Source of the DNA: Arthrobacter sp. ISL-48
GTDB lineage: Bacteria; Actinomycetota; Actinomycetes; Actinomycetales; Micrococcaceae
Assembly (NCBI RefSeq): GCF_018613805.1
Contig: NZ_JAGGPL010000013.1
Span: 186,001 to 250,000, forward strand
Length of the DNA stretch: 64,000 bases
Direction of reading: 5' to 3'
The position numbers and the translations under genes are program-made. Shown here piece by piece: positions 18,515 through 26,767 of the stretch. A model generated the notes under the pieces. That model was not told the DNA's origin. It searched no databases and saw only the letters and a program-made list of their open reading frames with translations. Positions within the stretch are counted from its first letter, which is position 1, and each line of letters starts with the position of its first letter.

Positions 18515-19296
18515 GATTTCTCGTGCGCATAGACCGTGAACGCTGTGCGGAAGGCATCCAGTGCCGATTCGCTGTCACCGCTGGCCCAGGCTTCCATGCC
18601 CACGGTTCCTTCGTACCCGGCGTCCGCGAGCGCGCTCGCTACGCGCGCGTAGTTGATTTCCCCGGTCCCGGGTTCACAGCGGCCAGGGACATCCGCCACC
18701 TGGATCTCGCCGATGTGCGGCAGGGCAGCGCGCACCAGCTCAATGAGGTTACCCTCCCCCAGCTGTGCGTGGTACAGATCGAGCATGAGTTTTGCGTTGG
18801 GGTGGCCCGCAGCCTCCACCAGCGCCAGCGTGTCCTTGGCGCGCGCCAGCGGGATGCCGGGGTGGTCAAGGACAGTGTTGAGGTTCTCGAGACAAAACGT
18901 CACGCCGTGTTTTTCGCCCAGCCGGCCAAGGCGCTCCAGGGTCCTGGCGCCCGTGCTCCACATGCGGCCGGTAGACCGGTAGACGGGACGCGCGGCATGC
19001 CCGTCGATGAGCTCGGCCGGGTGCACCACCATGCGGCTGACGCCGAGTTCCAGGGCGGTCGGGATCAGCGATTCGGCCGTCTTCACAACGTCATCTGCAC
19101 TGTCCGGGTCCACCAGGCTGCCAGAGATGTATCCGGTCATCGAGGAAAACACTGCGCCTGTGGCCTTGAGTGCACCGATGTCCTTGGTGCGCGAATCCCA
19201 CAGCTCAACGTCGAACCCGGACTCGTGGATGCGGCGCACACGTTCGACAAATGGAAGGTCCGTGAAGACCATCTCGGCGCACACTGCCAGTCGCAT
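18511..19296 (-). CDS. TIM-barrel isomerase, hydroxypyruvate-isomerase/IolI-like
   Basis: A 261-residue xylose-isomerase-like TIM barrel. Conserved acidic positions appear in CLENLN (about 134), LMLDLYHAQLGEGN (about 165) and EIQVADVPGRCEPGTGEINY (about 197), the pattern of the hydroxypyruvate isomerase family. Between two inositol dehydrogenases, with 1-nt and 4-nt overlaps, it may interconvert inosose isomers as IolI does. That is inference; its sequence resembles Hyi proteins at least as well. Confidence 0.82.
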   Translation of the reverse strand: MRLAVCAEMVFTDLPFVERVRRIHESGFDVELWDSRTKDIGALKATGAVFSSMTGYISGSLVDPDSADDVVKTAESLIPTALELGVSRMVVHPAELIDGHAARPVYRSTGRMWSTGARTLERLGRLGEKHGVTFCLENLNTVLDHPGIPLARAKDTLALVEAAGHPNAKLMLDLYHAQLGEGNLIELVRAALPHIGEIQVADVPGRCEPGTGEINYARVASALADAGYEGTVGMEAWASGDSESALDAFRTAFTVYAHEKS

Positions 19297-20411
19297 CAGA
19301 CTCCGGCCTTGTCATCGAGTGCGGACAATACTGCCAGCCCTGCCACTGCCACCGGGCCGCCTTGCTTGACGGAGTCGATGCAGGCCAGCGCGACTGCCAG
19401 CGCGCGGCGGGCATCCGCGCCACCTGGCGTAAGGGTGAAGTCGGAGGACGGCGCCGGCACGCCGTCGCGCCGGGCACGCACCGCACCGGCGAAGTCGGCG
19501 AGTTCGTCCGTGTACGCCTGCTTGAAGAGTTCAATGTTCAGCCTCGGAGTCTCGGCGGACAGCCCTTCGGCGGTGTAGCGGCGGGCCGCCGATTCCGTGG
19601 CGCGGCCAGCCTGGACCATGCCCTTGGAACCGAAGACCTCGCCGCGGATGTCGTATCCGTAGAGTGCGCTGAAGTTTGCTTCAGCAACAGCAAGTGCACC
19701 GTTGCTGTAGCGGATGGTCACCACTGCGGTGTCCAGGAAGCCCTGGTCTCGCAGTCCCGGCTCCACCAGGGCATCCGCAACAGCGTAGACCTCCACGGGT
19801 TCGGCGCCTTCGTTGAACCAGTTGAGGGTGTCGAAGTCGTGGATGAGGGTTTCCAGGAAGATCGTCCAGGCGGGAACCCGGGCCGCGTTCGGGATGCTGC
19901 CGGTTCCGGGGTCGCGGGTCAGCGAGCGCAGGAGCTGCGGCGTTCCGGCCACACCTTCGGCGAGGTCCTTCTTGGCGGCCTGAAAGTCGTCCGCGTACCG
20001 GCGGTTGAAACCAATCTGGAAGTGCACGCCCGCTGCCTCCACGGCGGCAAGGGCGGTGTCCAGCTCATCGAGCCCCTGGCCGGCCGGTTTCTCGCAGAAC
20101 ACGTGTTTTCCGGCGGCAGCAGCCTGTGCAATAAGGGAAGAATGGAACCGTGCCGGGCTCGCGATGATCACTGCATCGATCTCCGAATCAGCCAAAATAT
20201 CCTCGGCGTTTGCCGTCACTTTTGGAGTACCCAAGGCGGTAGCGAGTGCTTCCGCAGATTCAACGTTGGGGTCGGCGATGGCCGAGAGTACTGCGCCAGG
20301 CACGCGGCGGGCGATGCTCTCCGCATGGAACGCCCCCATCCAGCCGGAACCGATAAGGCCGATCCGTACGGGTGCCGGGAGCCCGGCGAAATTCTGGGTG
20401 ATGTAAGCCAA
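19296..20411 (-). CDS. iolG: Inositol 2-dehydrogenase (Gfo/Idh/MocA), second copy
   Basis: A 371-residue NAD-dependent dehydrogenase. The Rossmann segment GLIGSGWMGAFHAESIA is followed by VFCEKPAGQG (catalytic Lys about 105) and ETLIHDFDTLNWF (D-x-x-x-N/H region about 187). It starts at TTG 20411, well supported by AAAGGA 7 nt upstream. It is first of a three-gene unit with the isomerase and third dehydrogenase, and is separated from the ABC transporter genes by a strong terminator, so it should have its own promoter in 20412-20469. Confidence 0.88.
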   Translation of the reverse strand: MAYITQNFAGLPAPVRIGLIGSGWMGAFHAESIARRVPGAVLSAIADPNVESAEALATALGTPKVTANAEDILADSEIDAVIIASPARFHSSLIAQAAAAGKHVFCEKPAGQGLDELDTALAAVEAAGVHFQIGFNRRYADDFQAAKKDLAEGVAGTPQLLRSLTRDPGTGSIPNAARVPAWTIFLETLIHDFDTLNWFNEGAEPVEVYAVADALVEPGLRDQGFLDTAVVTIRYSNGALAVAEANFSALYGYDIRGEVFGSKGMVQAGRATESAARRYTAEGLSAETPRLNIELFKQAYTDELADFAGAVRARRDGVPAPSSDFTLTPGGADARRALAVALACIDSVKQGGPVAVAGLAVLSALDDKAGV

Positions 20412-20469
20412 TGGCTCATCCTTTCAATTGATCAAAAGTTATGCGGCCCCCACGGGGGCCGGTCGGCGG

Positions 20470-20510
20470 CACGGCTGAACGGGGCCGGGCACCGGCCCCG
20501 TTCAGCCGTG
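20470..20510 (-). terminator. Terminator after the inositol ABC transporter operon
   Basis: A perfect 19-bp stem, CACGGCTGAACGGGGCCGG (20470-20488) and its complement (20492-20510), with a 3-nt spacer. It starts 5 nt beyond the ATPase stop codon on the minus strand. There is no long U-tract, which is common for actinobacterial terminators. It separates the transporter from the dehydrogenase operon. Confidence 0.85.
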
Positions 20511-20514
20511 ACTG

Positions 20515-21432
20515 CTACGAGTAGGACTTGCCTGTGGTCTGGGCCACGCCGGCAACTTCACCCTTGACTTCCTTTACAACGTCACCGTGGCCGCCCAGCT
20601 GTTCCAGCTCATGGGCCAGTTCCGCCAGTTCGGCGCCCCCGGCCATTTGTGCGGTGAGCTCATCCAGGGTGATGTCCTTCTTGTCGAAGTAGCCGATCGA
20701 TTTGCCGCGCTTGAGCAGCAGGAACCGGTCCCCGACGGGGAAGGCGTGGTGAGGGTTGTGGGTGATGAAGATGACGCCCAGCCCGCGGTCGCGGGCCTGC
20801 AGGATGTAGCGGAGCACGACGCCGGACTGCTTGACGCCCAGGGCTGCGGTCGGTTCGTCCAGGATCAGCACCTTCGCGCCGAAGTACACGGCGCGGGCGA
20901 TGGCCACGCACTGCCGCTCACCGCCGGATAGCTGGCCGATGGGCTGCTCCACATCGCGCAGGTCGATACCCATTTCGGCCAGTTCCTTCAGGGTGATGTC
21001 CTTCATCTTCTGGACATCCATGCTCTTGAACGGGCCGAATCCGCTGGTCAGTTCGGAGCCGAGGAAGAAGTTCCGCCAGATCGGCATGAGGGGAACGACG
21101 GCGAGGTCCTGGTAGACGGTGGCGATGCCGGCGTCGAGCGCGTCCCTGGGCGAACTGAAATTCCGCTCCTCGCCCATGATCTTCAGCGTGCCTTCATCGT
21201 GCTGGTGCAGGCCGGCGATGATCTTGATCAGGGTGGACTTGCCTGCACCGTTATCGCCGAGGACACAGGTGACCCGGCCGTTGTCCACGGCCATGGTGAC
21301 ATCGCGCAGGGCAATGATGTTGCCGTAGTGCTTCCCGACGCCGTCGAGCGACAGCAGGTGGACCGGGGTATGGGTCAGGGGATCTGTTTCGTCTCTCAGC
21401 AGGGTCTGCTGGTCGATCTGTTTGGCATTCAT
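20515..21432 (-). CDS. Inositol/sugar ABC transporter ATPase
   Basis: A 305-residue single-domain CUT2-type ATPase, unlike the doubled RbsA/MglA form. Walker [13 protein letters not shown] (about 59-70), signature LSGGERQ (about 168-174), Walker [13 protein letters not shown] (about 189-200) and a His switch IFITHNPHH are all intact. A roughly 80-residue tail follows the NBD. It is the third gene of a substrate-binding protein/permease/ATPase operon; the two NBDs presumably homodimerise under the permease. Inositol as substrate is inferred from the locus. Confidence 0.9.
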   Translation of the reverse strand: MNAKQIDQQTLLRDETDPLTHTPVHLLSLDGVGKHYGNIIALRDVTMAVDNGRVTCVLGDNGAGKSTLIKIIAGLHQHDEGTLKIMGEERNFSSPRDALDAGIATVYQDLAVVPLMPIWRNFFLGSELTSGFGPFKSMDVQKMKDITLKELAEMGIDLRDVEQPIGQLSGGERQCVAIARAVYFGAKVLILDEPTAALGVKQSGVVLRYILQARDRGLGVIFITHNPHHAFPVGDRFLLLKRGKSIGYFDKKDITLDELTAQMAGGAELAELAHELEQLGGHGDVVKEVKGEVAGVAQTTGKSYS

Positions 21433-21444
21433 GAATCCGCCCCT

Positions 21445-22518
21445 TTACTTGAGCTCTGCGCGGCGCTTGACGATCAGGTTGACGATGGTGGCCAGCAGCA
21501 GCATCAGGCCCAGGAAGAACTTGAACCAGTCCGGGTTCCACTGCGCGTACACGATGCCTTTGTTGGCCATACCGAAGATGAAGGCGCCGATAGCACCGCC
21601 CACGGCCGAGCCGTACCCGCCGGTCAGGAGACAGCCGCCGATCACGGCCGCAATAATGTACAGGAATTCGTTGCCGACGCCTTCGCCGGACTGCACGGCG
21701 TCGAAAGCGAAGAGGTTGTGCATGCCAAGGATCCAGCCGCAGAAGCCGACCGCCATGAACAAGCCGATCTTGGTCTTGGTGACCGGCACACCCACGGCCC
21801 GGGCAGCGTTCGCATCGCCACCGACAGCGAAGATCCAGTTGCCCACCTTCGTGCGGAGCAGTATCCAGGAGGCAATCGCCACGAGGATGATCCAGAAGAA
21901 CACGGTGATCTTCACTTCCACACCGCCGATGCTGATGGAGGAGGCGAAGACCGCATGGGCAGAGTCGAAACCGTCGAGCTTGGAAATGGAGGGCGAGGAC
22001 ACGCTGCCGCCGATGGCGCGGGTCAGGGCCAGGTTCAGGCCGGTCAGCATCAGGAACGTGGCGAGGGTGACGATGAAGCTGGGCAGTTTCGTTTTAACCA
22101 GGATCCAGCCGTTGATGAAGCCGATTCCCAGCGAGACCACCAGGGCCAGCACGACGCCGACCCATGCGTTCAGTGAGAAGTTCCAGCTGAAAAGGGAAGC
22201 TGTCAGTGCCGAAGAGATCACTGCGACGCCGGTGGAAAGGTCGAATTCCCCGCCGATCATCAGCAGCGAAACGCCTACCGCCATGATTCCGATCGTTGAG
22301 GATCCGTACAGGACCGTGGCGAGCGCGTTCGGCTGAGTGAAGGTGCTGGAAACGAATGCGAAGAAGATGAAGAGGACCACCGCTCCCACGAGGGCGCCCA
22401 CCTCGGGGCGCCCCAGGAGTTTCTGAAACGGGCTGCGCTGGCCGATTCGCTCATCGCCGCGCTGCCCGGGGGCCGAAGACGGCGCAGGCGCCGGTGGCAG
22501 GGTTGCTGTGTTTGCCAT
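21445..22518 (-). CDS. Inositol/sugar ABC transporter permease
   Basis: A 357-residue RbsC/XylH-type (CUT2) permease. After a Pro/Ala-rich cytoplasmic tail of about 40 residues there are about 10 membrane helices. Typical segments are IMAVGVSLLMIGGEFDLSTG and the EAA-like loop GGDANAARAVGVPVTKTKIGLF. ATG 22518 has AAGGAG upstream. It is 12 bp before the ATPase gene and separated from the binding-protein gene by a hairpin that may lower its expression relative to the binding protein. Confidence 0.92.
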   Translation of the reverse strand: MANTATLPPAPAPSSAPGQRGDERIGQRSPFQKLLGRPEVGALVGAVVLFIFFAFVSSTFTQPNALATVLYGSSTIGIMAVGVSLLMIGGEFDLSTGVAVISSALTASLFSWNFSLNAWVGVVLALVVSLGIGFINGWILVKTKLPSFIVTLATFLMLTGLNLALTRAIGGSVSSPSISKLDGFDSAHAVFASSISIGGVEVKITVFFWIILVAIASWILLRTKVGNWIFAVGGDANAARAVGVPVTKTKIGLFMAVGFCGWILGMHNLFAFDAVQSGEGVGNEFLYIIAAVIGGCLLTGGYGSAVGGAIGAFIFGMANKGIVYAQWNPDWFKFFLGLMLLLATIVNLIVKRRAELK

Positions 22519-22554
22519 AGGAAGGACTCCTTGTTGGTCATGACCTGTTGGTCA

Positions 22555-22584
22555 GGCCGCGCGGCGGTCACCCGCCGCGCGGCC
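22555..22584 (-). promoter_or_regulatory. Intercistronic hairpin, binding protein to permease
   Basis: A perfect 13-bp GC stem (GGCCGCGCGGCGG with CCGCCGCGCGGCC) and a 4-nt loop lies just after the binding-protein stop. Such hairpins protect upstream mRNA 3' ends or cause partial termination, giving an excess of binding protein over permease. Function inferred from position. Confidence 0.65.
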
Positions 22585-22596
22585 GGATGCCTGGAT

Positions 22597-23592
22597 CTAT
22601 CGGATGCCCTGCTGGGCGAACTTGAGAACGTCCGCAGCGTTGGACTTGTCCACAATGGCCGGGCCGGTCAGGACAGGCTGGCCGCCGCCGATCTTGAAAC
22701 CGCCAACCTTGGTCTGCCACAGCGCGTCAACTGACATGTAGCCCTGGAGCCACGGCTGCTGGTCCACGGTGAAGAGAACCTTGCCGTCCACGATGTCCTG
22801 GGCGAGCTCGCCGTTCAGGTCGAAGCTCGCAACCTTCACGGAACTGCCGGCATCCGTGACGGACTTGAGCAATGTGAGCGTAAACGGGGCTCCAAGCCCG
22901 ATGATCACGTCGGCGTCCTTCGTGGACTGGAGCTTCGCCGTCGCCGTCGACTGAACAGAAGTCATGTCCTGGCCGTTGACGTAAAGCACCTCGGTGCCGG
23001 GGACCTTTTCCTTGACGCCTGCACAGCGGTTCTCCAAGCCGACATGGCCCTGTTCCTGGATGACACAGATCGGGTGCTTGTACCCATCCTGAGCCAGCTT
23101 CGCCCCGACGGCACGGCCCGCGACCTTCTCGTCGGATCCGAAGTAGGTGAAAGCGCCCAGGGAAGCCGAAGCATCGGAGCCAGCATTCAGACTAACGACG
23201 GGGATGCCGGCGCTCGCGGCTTTTGCCAGCACATCCTTCATGGCGTCGGGCTTGGCCAATGTCAGCGCGATCCCATCGACCTTCTGATCGATGGCCTGCT
23301 GGACAAGCTGCGCCTGACGGCCCGCGTCGCCATCACTGGTGTAGAGGAGTTCAACATTGTCCTTGGCCGCGGCCTGCTCCGCACCCTTACGCACGATGTC
23401 CCAGAAAGTATCGCCCGCTACAGCGTGCGTAATGAGAGCCACTTTGATCCGCGGCGTCGAAGCGGCTTGGCCGCCACCACCGGCGTTGCCGCTGTCAACG
23501 GGCTTGCCCCCGCCGCTGGAGCATGCGCCCAGAGCCAGCATCGGAACGACGGCTGCCACAAGGCCCGCCTTCCGCCAGGAAAACTTCTTCAC
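22597..23592 (-). CDS. Inositol/sugar ABC transporter substrate-binding lipoprotein
   Basis: A 331-residue periplasmic-binding-protein-like lipoprotein of the RbsB/IbpA type. The signal peptide is followed by a lipobox LALGAC (Cys about 23), then a Gly/Ser linker and the mature domain starting IKVALITHAVAGDTFW. GTG 23592 is chosen because AAAGGAG lies 7 nt upstream and the signal peptide starts there. It is first in the CUT2 transporter operon. The putative inositol operator is about 90-115 bp upstream. Binding of myo-inositol is inferred from context. Confidence 0.9.
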   Translation of the reverse strand: MKKFSWRKAGLVAAVVPMLALGACSSGGGKPVDSGNAGGGGQAASTPRIKVALITHAVAGDTFWDIVRKGAEQAAAKDNVELLYTSDGDAGRQAQLVQQAIDQKVDGIALTLAKPDAMKDVLAKAASAGIPVVSLNAGSDASASLGAFTYFGSDEKVAGRAVGAKLAQDGYKHPICVIQEQGHVGLENRCAGVKEKVPGTEVLYVNGQDMTSVQSTATAKLQSTKDADVIIGLGAPFTLTLLKSVTDAGSSVKVASFDLNGELAQDIVDGKVLFTVDQQPWLQGYMSVDALWQTKVGGFKIGGGQPVLTGPAIVDKSNAADVLKFAQQGIR

Positions 23593-23681
23593 GATTAATC
23601 TCCTTTGATAAGGGTTGCGGCCCTGCCTCTCTGCAGGAGCTCGAGGCCCTCTACAACCGATCATGGTGATTCGGCCCACAG

Positions 23682-23706
23682 ATGTCAATAGTTTGTCCTG
23701 ACATTA
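23682..23706. promoter_or_regulatory. IolR-like operator upstream of ABC transporter operon
   Basis: TTTGTCCTGACATTA (23692-23706) matches the locus motif. ATGTCA (23682-23687) and TGACAT (23699-23704) also form an inverted repeat with 11 bp between arms. It lies about 90 bp upstream of the binding-protein start. The rest of the 280-bp intergenic region (23593-23872) holds nothing else I can name. Confidence 0.55.
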
Positions 23707-23872
23707 GGATGTTCTGGCAAGCCAGACGCACTGAAACAGCAGGCTGCGGCAAAAAGGGACGGCGAGACTCGCTCTAGCTGATCCCCCTGGCTACCAGCGC
23801 GCCCACACCACACCTGCCGTACGGGGCCTGGTTTCCGGGCCACCGCCGGTCACACCGTGGACCGGAACGGGG

Positions 23873-25090
23873 CTAACGAGGGACTGGAACAGACTCAACG
23901 TCAGAGGGACCGTTCTTCGACACGGGAACATGGTGGCCGTCAGCGGTGCGCTTGGCGGTTGAGGACGCAACGACCATGACACCCAAACCCAGCAGGGTGA
24001 TACCGGCGCCGGCCCAGATCGGCGAGGTGTAGCCGAGGCCCGCGGTGATGGTGGCCCCGCCGAGCCAAGCGCCCAGCGCGTTGCCCACGTTGAACGCACC
24101 GATATTGGCGCCGGAAGCGAGCGTGGGCGCGCCGCTGGCGTATTTCATAACGCGCATCTGCAGACCGGGCACGGTGGCGAAGCCGAAGCCACCCAGCAGC
24201 ACCATGGAGGTGATGGTGAGAGGCTGGCTGGCGGCAGTCAAGGCGAAGGCCACGAGGACCACGACCAGTGCCGCGAGGACCGCAAGCAGGGTGCGGTCCA
24301 CATTGCGGTCGGCCGCCGCGCCGCCGACGGTATTGCCAATGAAAAGACCAACGCCGAAGACGATGAGCAGCCACGGCACCGTGGAGGCGGCGAAGCCGGA
24401 GACTTCGGTGAGCGTGTATGCGATATACGTGAACGCACCGAACATGCCGCCGTACCCCAGGATCGTCACGAGGATAGATAGCCAGACCTGGCCGGAACGG
24501 AAGGCCCTCAACTCGTTCCGGAGGCTTCCTGCCCCTGGGGCGCCCGCAGCCCTGGGCACCAGGGTCATAATCCCGACCAGCGCGATCACGCCAATGCCAG
24601 TGATGGCCCAGAAGGTGGAGCGCCAGCCGGCCGCCTGGCCCAGCATGGTACCGAACGGCACGCCCAGGACATTGGCCGCGGTGAGGCCGGTAAACATGAC
24701 GGCAATGGCGGCGGCCTTCCTGGCGGGAACCACCAGGTCAGCGGCCACCACCGCGCCGATCCCGAAGAAGGCGCCGTGTGCGAGTGCTGCCACGATCCGG
24801 CCCGCCATCATCATCCGGTAGTCCGGTGCTGTGGCGCAGATCAGGTTGCCGGCTACAAACAGCACCAGCAGAACTGCGAGGACGGGCTTACGCTCGAGGC
24901 GCGTGACGGCCGCGGTGAGACCTAGCGCCCCGACGACGACGGCGAGGGCATAGCCCGAGATCAGCCACCCCGCGGTGGCCTCGCTGACCTGGAAGTCCGC
25001 TGCAACCTCGGGCAACAGGCCCATGATCACGAATTCCGTGAGTCCGATCCCGAACCCGCCGAGGGCGAGGGCTAGCAGGCCAGCTGGCAT
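23873..25090 (-). CDS. MFS transporter, DHA1 (AraJ/Bcr-like) exporter
   Basis: A 405-residue, 12-helix major facilitator. It begins directly with TM1 (GLLALALGGFGIGLTEFVIMGLLPEVA), a stretch typical of the AraJ/YdhP/PbuE exporters, followed by GWLISGYALAVVVGA. The divergent MarR gene, sharing an operator-rich 166-bp region, points to an effluxed toxic compound. It lies inside the inositol locus but I see no IolR-like site in front of it. Confidence 0.9.
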   Translation of the reverse strand: MPAGLLALALGGFGIGLTEFVIMGLLPEVAADFQVSEATAGWLISGYALAVVVGALGLTAAVTRLERKPVLAVLLVLFVAGNLICATAPDYRMMMAGRIVAALAHGAFFGIGAVVAADLVVPARKAAAIAVMFTGLTAANVLGVPFGTMLGQAAGWRSTFWAITGIGVIALVGIMTLVPRAAGAPGAGSLRNELRAFRSGQVWLSILVTILGYGGMFGAFTYIAYTLTEVSGFAASTVPWLLIVFGVGLFIGNTVGGAAADRNVDRTLLAVLAALVVVLVAFALTAASQPLTITSMVLLGGFGFATVPGLQMRVMKYASGAPTLASGANIGAFNVGNALGAWLGGATITAGLGYTSPIWAGAGITLLGLGVMVVASSTAKRTADGHHVPVSKNGPSDVESVPVPR

Positions 25091-25132
25091 GGAGGCACTC
25101 CTTCAAACTGTACGCAGCAGGAAGTCCGCGTA

Positions 25133-25200
25133 AAATAGTAGTTGCAGACGCGTTATTTATTGTTGCACAAGCAGATATGCGGCGCAAGCAACTATTATTT
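25133..25200. promoter_or_regulatory. Divergent marR/MFS operator region
   Basis: AAATAGTAGTTGC (25133-25145) is the inverted match (12 of 13) of GCAACTATTATTT (25188-25200). Between them is a further TTGTTGC half-site. The A/T-rich arms stand out in this GC-rich DNA and lie between the divergent MFS and marR starts, so MarR probably represses both genes here. Confidence 0.65.
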
Positions 25201-25256
25201 GGTTTCCTGAGTGTGTGCTTCGGCCGCATCGGGACATGCGGAAGGAGCAGTGACAG

Positions 25257-25706
25257 ATGGGCATCAAGGACGACGCCGTCGAGGTGCGGGCGCAAGGCTG
25301 GCGCACACTCGCGGCCTTGCATGGCCTGATCGAAGGCGAGCTGGAGCGCTCCCTGCAGGCCGAGTCGAAGCTGTCCGTTGTGGAGTACACCGTGCTGGAC
25401 GCACTGAGCCGCCAGGATGGCTGGCACATGCGGATGCAGCAATTGGCCCGGGCCTCCGCACTCAGCGCGAGTGCCACCACGCGCCTCGTTAACAGGCTTG
25501 AGGACCGCGGCCTGCTCACCCGTATCCTGTGCGCGGATGACCGCCGGGGCATCTACACGGAGCTCACCCCTGCCGGCAGCAAGCTACTGGCAGAAGCACG
25601 TCCCACCCACGACGCAACCCTCGAGCGTTCCCTTGCCGCGGCCCGGGAGGTCCCGGAACTGTCACCGCTTGTGGAGGCATTGCCCAGGCTGCACGCCAGG
25701 GCCTAG
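25257..25706 (+). CDS. MarR-family transcriptional regulator
   Basis: A 149-residue winged-helix regulator. The recognition region is MRMQQLARASALSASATTRLVNRLEDRGLLTRILCADDRRGIYTELT. A Cys (in ILCADDRR) lies in the wing, a position where a redox-sensing role is conceivable but unproven. GGAAGGAG is upstream of ATG 25257. It is divergent from the MFS exporter, the standard arrangement for local control. Confidence 0.9.
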   Translation: MGIKDDAVEVRAQGWRTLAALHGLIEGELERSLQAESKLSVVEYTVLDALSRQDGWHMRMQQLARASALSASATTRLVNRLEDRGLLTRILCADDRRGIYTELTPAGSKLLAEARPTHDATLERSLAAAREVPELSPLVEALPRLHARA

Positions 25707-25780
25707 GGCGCCGGCCGGAGCGCCCTCTTTGTGGCTGAGCGGCGGTTTCCCGGCGTTGTGCTGTGAAGCCTCCTACGCCG

Positions 25781-26656
25781 TCATTCGCTGACCTTCTGCA
25801 CGTACTGTTTCATGGTCTCCAGCTGGTAGCGGGAGACGTCTACAGCATAGTCGTCCTCTGCGAAGACGCTGGACACCATGACGGTGTCCTCCCTGCCCAG
25901 GAAGCCAATTTCCTGCAGTCCGCGGAAAAATTCATCCCAGTTAACGTCGCCGTCCCCGATTTTCAGGTGCTGGTGCACGCGGACCGGGTTGCCGGGAGGG
26001 TTCGTGATGTAGCGCAGGCCATGGGATGCGTGATGGTTCATGGTGTCCGCCACATGGACAAGTCGCAGCTTGTCCCCTGCTGCGCGCATGATGTCCAGCG
26101 GCGCATCCCTCATGTGGAAGCTGTGCGACGCCACGTAAACCAGGCCCACGTTCTTGGAGTTCAGGCCCCGGATGACGCGGATGGCGGCAAGTCCTTCTTC
26201 CACGAAGTCGTCCGGGTGCGGGTCGATCAGGAGGTCAATGCCTTCGCGCTCGATGATGGGCAGCAGCTCTTCCATGGAGCGGTAGAAGGCCCGTTCCGAT
26301 TCTTCGGCCTTTTCGGGGCGGCCGCTGAATTCAGTGTTCATCGTGCTGACGCCGAGGTCCACTGAGATCTGAATGGCGCGTTTCCAATAACGGACGGCGG
26401 CCTCTCGGGCGTCCTCATCCGGGCCGGACCATCGCAGCACCGGCAGGACGGAGGCGATCTCGATCCCGGCGTCCTTGCAGGACTTCTTGAGCTGTCCCAC
26501 CAGTTCGTCGTCGGCCTTGGGGTGGTTGTAGAAGGGGATGAAGTCGGCGTGCGGGGTCATCTGCATGTACTTGTAGCCGAGGTCCGCCACTACCCGAGGG
26601 AAGTCGAGCAGGCTGTGCGAGTGATGGAACGGCGTGGGGTCAAGTGCGATTTTCAC
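25781..26656 (-). CDS. iolH: IolH-like TIM-barrel sugar isomerase/epimerase
   Basis: A 291-residue xylose-isomerase-like TIM barrel starting at GTG 26656. It begins MKIALDPTPFHHSHSLLDFP; later IDLLIDPHPDDFVEEG (about 150) and LRLVHVADTMNHHASHGLRY (about 207) carry metal-ligand-like Asp/His/Glu residues. Length and position at the end of an iolC-A-E-G series match IolH, whose exact reaction in other bacteria is not settled. It lies 112 bp after iolG, with a long hairpin between them. Moderate confidence in the name, high in the fold. Confidence 0.75.
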   Translation of the reverse strand: MKIALDPTPFHHSHSLLDFPRVVADLGYKYMQMTPHADFIPFYNHPKADDELVGQLKKSCKDAGIEIASVLPVLRWSGPDEDAREAAVRYWKRAIQISVDLGVSTMNTEFSGRPEKAEESERAFYRSMEELLPIIEREGIDLLIDPHPDDFVEEGLAAIRVIRGLNSKNVGLVYVASHSFHMRDAPLDIMRAAGDKLRLVHVADTMNHHASHGLRYITNPPGNPVRVHQHLKIGDGDVNWDEFFRGLQEIGFLGREDTVMVSSVFAEDDYAVDVSRYQLETMKQYVQKVSE

Positions 26657-26697
26657 GAGAACACTCCATTGTGGGTCAGTCAGGTATCTGATGGGGT

Positions 26698-26752
26698 TTT
26701 TGTCCAGATAAGGCGCCCTTGAGGGCCTGGGAGTCGCGTTATCTGGACAAAA
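26698..26752. repeat. 55-bp hairpin between iolG and iolH
   Basis: TTTTGTCCAGATAA (26698-26711) and its exact complement (26739-26752) flank a 27-bp centre holding the smaller palindrome GCCCTTGAGGGC. The arms resemble the TTGTCCTGWCA operator motif but with AGAT instead of TGWC. It could be a REP-like palindromic repeat, an mRNA-processing hairpin between iolG and iolH, or a pair of operator half-sites. No U-tract follows, so simple termination is less likely. Confidence 0.7.
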
Positions 26753-26767
26753 CTCCTCTTGCGGGGC

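Noticed and set aside
20470..20510. Riboswitch or operator in the 20.4-20.5 kb gap
   Set aside because: The perfect 19-bp hairpin directly after the ATPase stop is better explained as a terminator.
23593..23688. N-terminal extension of the binding protein from 23688
   Set aside because: It would place 32 residues before the signal peptide; GTG 23592 has AAAGGAG at ideal spacing.
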